Of a stretch of DNA of 54,459 nt, positions 50,107 through 54,459 are shown in pieces (the first letter of the stretch is position 1; each line of letters starts with the position of its first letter). Source of the DNA: Chthoniobacter flavus (GTDB lineage Bacteria > Verrucomicrobiota > Verrucomicrobiia > Chthoniobacterales > JACTMZ01); the NCBI GenBank assembly GCA_945878135.1, contig CAMDUL010000018.1:1-54459 (forward strand), read 5' to 3'. The notes under the pieces are model-generated. The model was not told where the DNA came from. It saw only the letters and a program-made list of their open reading frames with translations, and searched no databases. Both the position numbers and the translations under genes were made by a program.

Positions 50107-50901
50107 ATGGAGGTGGTTGTCGAATTTGTCAGCACCAACTGGACCGGCGCGGTCGAGATCCTGCTGCTGGCCGTGTTGCTTTACTACGGCTACCTCTACT
50201 TCCGCGGCACGCCGGGCGCGAAAATCCTCGTCGGCCTCGCCCTGCTCTTCATCAGTCTCACCCTGGCCTCGCAACTGCTCGACCTCCATGTCATCGGCTG
50301 GCTGCTGCGCAGCTTCTCCGTCTTCCTCGCCGTTGCCCTGGTCGTCATTTTCCAACCCGAACTGCGCCGCGCCCTGACCGAACTGGGCAGCCAGCATTTC
50401 TTCCGTTCCCCGCTGCAGAAAAAGGAATCGATCGACCTCCTTGTCGATACCGTCTTCGATTTGGCCCGCCGCCAGTTCGGCGCGCTCATCGCGCTCGAGC
50501 GCGACATCAGCATCCGCCAGTTCGCGTCCACCGGCGTCGATCTCGACGCGGTGTTCTCGAAGGAACTCCTCCTCACCATCTTCCATCCCAAGACCGTGCT
50601 GCACGACGGCGGCGTCATCGTGCAGAACGACCGGGCCGCCGCCGCGGCCTGCATTTTCCCGCTGACCGCGCGCGAGGACCTCGACCGCAGCCTCGGCCTC
50701 CGCCACCGCGCCGGCATCGGCATCACGGAGGAATCCGACGCCATCGCCATCCTCGTCTCGGAGGAAACCGGCCACGTCTCGCTCTGTCACCGCGGCATCC
50801 TCGAGCGCAACCTCAGCGTCGACCGCTTCCGCCGCCGCCTCAACCAGCTCCTCCTCCTCGAGAAGTATGAAACAGATTCTCCTGCACAATTGGAAAATTA
50901 A
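50107..50901 (+). CDS. dacA: Diadenylate cyclase (CdaA/DacA type)
   Basis: A 264-residue membrane enzyme that makes cyclic di-AMP from two ATP. Three N-terminal helices (about 17-31, 39-58, 66-82) are followed by the DAC domain (about 110-240). The RHR motif is present at 199-201 (GLRHRAGIGITEES). The DGA motif reads DGG (167-169, LHDGGVIVQ), a small-for-small change. The frame is open far upstream but only antisense to bfn and obgE. It overlaps the CdaR-like gene by 35 bp, in the conserved cdaA-cdaR-glmM order. Confidence 0.94.
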   Translation: MEVVVEFVSTNWTGAVEILLLAVLLYYGYLYFRGTPGAKILVGLALLFISLTLASQLLDLHVIGWLLRSFSVFLAVALVVIFQPELRRALTELGSQHFFRSPLQKKESIDLLVDTVFDLARRQFGALIALERDISIRQFASTGVDLDAVFSKELLLTIFHPKTVLHDGGVIVQNDRAAAAACIFPLTAREDLDRSLGLRHRAGIGITEESDAIAILVSEETGHVSLCHRGILERNLSVDRFRRRLNQLLLLEKYETDSPAQLEN

Positions 50902-51013
50902 ACTGACCTGCCTCGTGCTGGCTTCGGTCGTGTGGTATGTCATACAGCACAACGTGAACCCCGGCGACGACGCGCGCGGACGCGGCGCAGCCTCCGAGCG
51001 GGCCAAAAAATGA
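50867..51013 (+). CDS. Minimal CdaR/YbbR-like membrane peptide (48 residues)
   Basis: A 48-residue protein lying exactly where cdaR sits in cdaA-cdaR-glmM operons. The N-terminus MKQILLHNWKIKLTCLVLAS with the following VVWYVIQHNV has the CdaR/YbbR opening: a short basic/aromatic segment (HNWKIKL), then one membrane helix ending in W-Y. Normal CdaR proteins continue with three or four extracytoplasmic YbbR domains; here only a charged tail (NPGDDARGRGAASERAKK) remains. It overlaps dacA by 35 bp and glmM by 4 bp (ATGA), so translation is coupled on both sides. It is too well placed to be chance, but homology rests on few residues. Confidence 0.7.
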   Translation: MKQILLHNWKIKLTCLVLASVVWYVIQHNVNPGDDARGRGAASERAKK

Positions 51014-52335
51014 GCCGGCGATATTTCGGGACGGACGGCATCCGCGGCCGTGCCGGCGAACCGCCCATCACCGCGGAGTTCGCCGCCAGACTCGGGCGCG
51101 CTCTGGTCGAAGTGCTCGGAATAAGCCGCCCGGTGGTCGCCATCGGGCGCGACACGCGCGCCTCGGGGCCGATGCTCGAGGAGGCCCTGGCCCGCGGAAT
51201 CATCTCGGCCGGAGGCGACGTGCACTTTCTCGGCGTGCTCCCCACCCCGGGAGTGGCGGCCTATGTCCTGGCAAACGGATTGGAGGCCGGAGCTGTCATT
51301 TCCGCCTCGCACAATCCCGCGTACGACAACGGCATCAAGTTTTTTTCCGGTGACGCGTTCAAGCTGCCCGACGAGACCGAGGCGGCCATCGAGCGGCAAA
51401 TGGATCTGCCGGCCGTTGACCGGCCGCCCGGCAGGAGCACCAAGGTGGACGACGCCGTGTCCCGCTATGCGGCCCACGCGCTGAAGTCCCTTCCTTCGGA
51501 TTTCTCCCTGCGCGGACTCCGGATCGCTGTCGACTGCGCCAACGGTGCCGCCTGCGAGACCACCCCGCAAGTGCTCCGCACTCTCGGGGCCGAGGTTCAT
51601 GTTTTCCACGCGACGCCCGACGGGAACAATATCAACGAAGGTTGCGGCAGCACGGTTGCCGGCGAAATCAGCCGCCTCGTCAAGGAAACCGGCGCGCAGG
51701 TCGGACTCTCCCACGATGGCGATGCCGACCGGCTCTTGCTCTGCGATGAAAACGGCGATCCGCTCGACGGCGACGAACTGCTCGCCATGGCCGGCCTCGA
51801 CCTGCTGCATCGCGGCGAATTACCCGGAAACACGGTGGTGGCCACGGTGATGAGCAATCTCGGACTCGACGAGGCGATGGAACAAGCGGGCGGCCGAGTG
51901 GTGCGCACCGCGGTCGGCGACCGCTACGTGCTCGAAGCCATGCGCGCGGGCGGTTATGTTCTCGGCGGCGAGCAGAGCGGGCACATGATCTTCCTGCTTC
52001 ATGGCACGACGGGCGACGGATTGGTTTCCGCCCTGCAAATCCTGCGCCTCATGATCGAAGGCGGCAGACCTTTGAGCGAGTTGCGCGAGGTGCTGCAAAA
52101 ATACCCGCAGGCCCAGCGCGCCTTGGCCGTGAAGTCCAAACCTCCGCTCGAAACCGTGCCGGAGGTCCAAGCGGCCATCACCGACGCCGAGCAGGCCCTC
52201 GGCCCGCGCGGCCGGGTCCTTGTCCGTTACAGCGGCACCGAGCCGAAATTGCGCGTCCTCCTCGAAGGCCGCGAGGCCTCCCTGCTGGAAAACCACGCCG
52301 ACCGGATCGCCGGAGCCATCCGCGCATCCTTGTGA
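51010..52335 (+). CDS. glmM: Phosphoglucosamine mutase
   Basis: A 441-residue enzyme converting glucosamine-6-phosphate to glucosamine-1-phosphate for peptidoglycan and LPS precursors. YFGTDGIRGRAGE begins the protein, the phosphoserine is in VISASHNPAYDNG, the metal loop is DGDADR, and the phosphate-binding loop is RYSGTEPKLR. The start is the ATG overlapping the CdaR-like gene stop. In Firmicutes GlmM binds and inhibits CdaA, so the operon order has regulatory meaning. Confidence 0.97.
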   Translation: MSRRYFGTDGIRGRAGEPPITAEFAARLGRALVEVLGISRPVVAIGRDTRASGPMLEEALARGIISAGGDVHFLGVLPTPGVAAYVLANGLEAGAVISASHNPAYDNGIKFFSGDAFKLPDETEAAIERQMDLPAVDRPPGRSTKVDDAVSRYAAHALKSLPSDFSLRGLRIAVDCANGAACETTPQVLRTLGAEVHVFHATPDGNNINEGCGSTVAGEISRLVKETGAQVGLSHDGDADRLLLCDENGDPLDGDELLAMAGLDLLHRGELPGNTVVATVMSNLGLDEAMEQAGGRVVRTAVGDRYVLEAMRAGGYVLGGEQSGHMIFLLHGTTGDGLVSALQILRLMIEGGRPLSELREVLQKYPQAQRALAVKSKPPLETVPEVQAAITDAEQALGPRGRVLVRYSGTEPKLRVLLEGREASLLENHADRIAGAIRASL

Positions 52336-52366
52336 CCGGCTCCGGCCCCGCCGTCGGGCGGAAAGG

Positions 52367-52400
52367 AGAAGGGCGCCCCGCGGGACGCCCTTCTTTGAAT
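52367..52400. terminator. Probable terminator between glmM and the RNA-binding protein gene
   Basis: AGAAGGGCG (52367-52375) pairs with CGCCCTTCT (52386-52394) around a loop that itself contains CCCGCGGG. The stem ends in a run of TTCTTTGAATT on the plus strand and, read from the other side, in CTCCTTTCC, so it may serve both convergent genes. Confidence 0.65.
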
Positions 52401-52418
52401 TATGCTTTGAGAGGCCGG

Positions 52419-52832
52419 TCAATAACCGCCGCGATCACCACGGTCGCGGTATCCACCGCCACCGCCGCCACCGCCACGATAGCCGCCGCCACCACCGCCG
52501 CCACGGCCTCCGCCGCCGCCGCGATAGCCACCGCCGCCACCACCGCCGCCACGATAGCCGCCACCGCCGCCCTGCGGGCGATCTTCGCGCGGGCGCGCTT
52601 CGTTGACCTGGATGGTCCGGCCGTCCATGTCCTGGCCGTGGAATTTGCCGATGGCCGCGTTGGCCTCCTCATCGGTCGAGAAAGTGATGAAACCGAAACC
52701 GCGTGAGCGGCCGGTCTGACGGTCGACGGCAATCATGACGTCGGTCACGGTGCCACATTGGCCGAAGGCGTCGCGCAGCGAGTCTTCGGTGGTGCTGAAG
52801 GGGAGATTCCCCACATAGAGTTTGTTACCCAT
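52419..52832 (-). CDS. Glycine-rich RRM RNA-binding protein
   Basis: A 137-residue protein with one RNA recognition motif (RNP2 LYVGNLPF at 5-12; RNP1 RGFGFITF at about 44-51) and a C-terminal tail made almost entirely of GGGGGYRG-type RGG/YG repeats (about 88-137). It resembles cyanobacterial and plant cold-induced Rbp/GRP proteins. The RGG tail suggests RNA condensation or chaperone activity. It converges with glmM. The tail is encoded by a simple GCCGCC-rich tract (about 52435-52570). Confidence 0.93.
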   Translation of the reverse strand: MGNKLYVGNLPFSTTEDSLRDAFGQCGTVTDVMIAVDRQTGRSRGFGFITFSTDEEANAAIGKFHGQDMDGRTIQVNEARPREDRPQGGGGGYRGGGGGGGGYRGGGGGRGGGGGGGYRGGGGGGGGYRDRGDRGGY

Positions 52833-53001
52833 ACTTTTGTGTTTTCGTTGTGTTTATCTGCCAGGCTCCAAGCCGTCCGGTGCCTGCGCAAACTCCCACG
52901 AACGTTAACTCAACCCGGGGGGCGCTTTCTGACCTGAACTTGTCGACTGTCAGTTGCGAAATTGGCCCGAACCGGCCAAAGCGCAAGCGAAATCGGCGGG
53001 G

Positions 53002-54459
53002 TCAGGGGGTCTGGATCACGCGGAAGCGGACAAATTTGCGGTCGCCGTCCACGGGCACGCGGACCACCTTGCGGACACACCCGGCGGGCAGGCCGGTTTG
53101 GTCATCGGCATCGACCATCTCGACGCCTTCCGGCGACCAGACCCCGTCCAAGTCGCCGGTGGCCTCGGCCTCCACAACCACGGCACTGTCGCCGGTCCGG
53201 ACGATCGCGGTCATGAGGAGGTGCTTCCCGTCGCGCGAGACCTGCACCGGTTCGCCCGCCTCACCCGGCGCGCCCGCGCCACCAATGGCGTAATCGAGCA
53301 ACAAATCGCCGGTGGCGGGTTCCTCGCCGCGCCACTCGTCGAAATCCGCCGGGCCTCCGCCCCCGACCGTGCGCGTCACGCTGGCCTCGGCTTCGACGGT
53401 CTGATCGCCGATGGTCGCCACGGTGTGCGACATGGCGCCCACGTAGACGTTCCGCTCGGTGTCGTTGCCGGCATTGCTGTTGAAGAATTCGACCCGCGCG
53501 ACGGGTCCGCCAGCCACGAGGTTGCCGGAGAATTCCCCGGAGCCGGTGGTGAAGGTGTAGGCATTGCCGTCAGCGAGGGTCAGGGTGAGGTCGAGCCCCG
53601 CGTCCGTGTAGGCGATCTGGGTGGCGCGGTTGCCGGCGCCATCGAGGACGCGGTAGGCGCTCTCGCCGCCGACGAAGAAGAAGCGGAAGCGCGCCACTCC
53701 GTCGGCATCGCGCAATTCCACGCCGACCTGGCCGCTGTTTTGGATCCAGTTGTTGTCGAACTTCACGTTGAACGAGTCGCCGGATTTCATCGGCGTGTTG
53801 AAAGGACGGGTGATCGCCGCACGCCCGCCGTTGTTGGCCCACAAGCCGAAGCCCTTGGTCGTGCCGACGTTCATATTGGCAGGATCCTCGGCGAGGAAGC
53901 TGCCGGCGTTGGCCGCGGAGTGGCTGAAAGACCAGACACCGAAGCCCGCGCCCTGCCCCTGCCCCGCCGCGAACGTGGTGTAATTCATCGGCGAGTCGGC
54001 GAAGGTCTGGGTGCCGGCGGTCGGGATCAGGCCGGAGAAGATGGCGGTGTTGGATCCGACGGCCAACGGGATGTCGGCCGTCCAATCCCAACCGTTGGAC
54101 ACATTGCCGCCGGGGAAGGCAATCGTTCCCGAACCGCCCCCCGAGTTGGTCCAAGTCAGACCGGAGGTGAAGCCCGATCCCGCACGGCCTTCGAAACGGT
54201 AAGACGCGTTCGCGGTCTCGGCGCTGCCGACCGGATTCAGGATGAGCAGATCGGCGGCCAAGAGCGGATTGGACAGCGTGGTGACGGTGAGCGGCGCGGT
54301 ATCCGGGGAATCGCCGAGGGCGTTGACCGCCTTGACGGTGAAAGCGTAGGCCGTCTTCGGCGTCAGGCCGGTGCTGACATAAAAAGTGTCGCTGGTCGTG
54401 GCGACCTGCGTGCCGTCGCGGAAGATCTTGTAGCCGGTCGCGGTGGCGGCGGGGCTCCA
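53002..54459 (-). CDS. Secreted fibronectin-III/beta-sandwich protein, C-terminal part (5' end outside the window)
   Basis: The minus-strand frame is open from the window edge to the stop at 53002 (485 codons). The first 60 residues are a fibronectin type III domain (ATGYKIFRDGTQVATTSDTFY ... KTAYAFTVKAVNALGDSP). Next comes a Gly/Asn/Ser/Thr-rich beta-structured region with paired F/W residues (WSFSHSAANAGSFLAEDP; FGLWANNGGRAAITRPFNT), probably a ligand-binding or adhesion sandwich. The C-terminus has DYAIGGAGAP ... VSRDGKHLLMTAIVR ... FVRFRVIQTP, a tail pattern I associate with large secreted Verrucomicrobiota proteins. Signal peptide and upstream domains are outside the window. Confidence 0.8.
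   Translation of the reverse strand, partial: WSPAATATGYKIFRDGTQVATTSDTFYVSTGLTPKTAYAFTVKAVNALGDSPDTAPLTVTTLSNPLLAADLLILNPVGSAETANASYRFEGRAGSGFTSGLTWTNSGGGSGTIAFPGGNVSNGWDWTADIPLAVGSNTAIFSGLIPTAGTQTFADSPMNYTTFAAGQGQGAGFGVWSFSHSAANAGSFLAEDPANMNVGTTKGFGLWANNGGRAAITRPFNTPMKSGDSFNVKFDNNWIQNSGQVGVELRDADGVARFRFFFVGGESAYRVLDGAGNRATQIAYTDAGLDLTLTLADGNAYTFTTGSGEFSGNLVAGGPVARVEFFNSNAGNDTERNVYVGAMSHTVATIGDQTVEAEASVTRTVGGGGPADFDEWRGEEPATGDLLLDYAIGGAGAPGEAGEPVQVSRDGKHLLMTAIVRTGDSAVVVEAEATGDLDGVWSPEGVEMVDADDQTGLPAGCVRKVVRVPVDGDRKFVRFRVIQTP

Noticed and set aside
52435-52570. A possible CRISPR or satellite array in the GCCGCC tract
   Set aside because: It is a codon-phase Gly-rich coding repeat of the RRM protein with no spacers.
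1-54459. tRNA and rRNA genes
   Set aside because: I looked for TTCGA-containing T-arms with matching acceptor stems and for conserved rRNA stretches in the gaps and saw none; a covariance-model scan would be decisive.

Overview
The window reads as a densely coded, GC-rich chromosomal segment of a Gram-negative bacterium, most likely a member of Verrucomicrobiota (inference). Pointers are an LPS gene (lpxA), an OmpA-type protein and lipoproteins; a Firmicute-style mcsA-mcsB-clpC cluster in an outer-membrane background; a bacterial family-B polymerase-like gene; a secreted protein whose C-terminus has the EYALGG/DYAIGG-type tail I associate with Verrucomicrobiota; and abundant palindromic intergenic repeats. 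About 52 protein genes are called, most of them housekeeping. I see no rRNA, tRNA, CRISPR array, prophage or insertion sequence, and no gene-free stretch longer than about 250 bases.

Layout: 1-4378 holds the start of a family-B polymerase/exonuclease-like gene, trpB, mutY, rnhC and a META-domain protein, with a small inverted-repeat-bounded element between the first two genes. 4496-7780 holds gyrA and a Phd/RelE toxin-antitoxin pair. 7794-11621 holds radC-lpxA, a long-chain polyprenyl synthase, a short-chain dehydrogenase and a cupin. 11719-16432 is the metabolic centrepiece: methylmalonyl-CoA epimerase, four subunits of a sodium-pumping methylmalonyl-CoA decarboxylase, and the biotin ligase that would charge its carrier subunit. 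This points to propionate-forming (succinate pathway) fermentation coupled to a sodium gradient. 16563-22838 holds hisI, a phosphoesterase, asd, an L,D-transpeptidase, a tiny lipoprotein, a P-loop kinase, a 3-methyladenine glycosylase, a NIF3-family protein and ychF. 22841-26124 holds a Phd/VapC pair with a damaged toxin active site, a cNMP/CBS/DUF294 protein and an epsilon-type exonuclease.

26222-32102 holds aspC, an unusual double-domain nucleoside diphosphate kinase, dtd, an FMN hydroxyacid oxidase, an alpha/beta hydrolase and a membrane coiled-coil/zinc-ribbon protein. 32335-37320 is ilvE-mcsA-mcsB-clpC, an arginine-phosphorylation protein quality-control unit without CtsR. 37476-43806 holds an OmpA-type protein, glnD and a MacB/FtsX-type permease. 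43928-44508 is an intact VapBC pair. 44704-49470 (minus strand) is obgE-hom-thrC-lysC, the aspartate-to-threonine branch. 49507-52335 holds a bifunctional-nuclease-family protein and, divergently, a diadenylate cyclase, a 48-residue CdaR-like membrane protein and glmM. The window ends with a glycine-rich RRM protein and the C-terminal part of a fibronectin-III secreted protein.

The observations I consider most worth following are: the 148-bp element at 472-619 with inverted ends and two hairpins whose loops are complementary; the 48-residue CdaR remnant in cdaA-cdaR-glmM position; a nucleoside diphosphate kinase carrying a degenerate copy of its own domain; a VapC that appears to start at CTG and to lack its first catalytic aspartate; a DUF294 protein without nucleotidyltransferase aspartates; GyrA with Ala83/Pro87; and two families of dispersed palindromic repeats, some of which supply stop codons.
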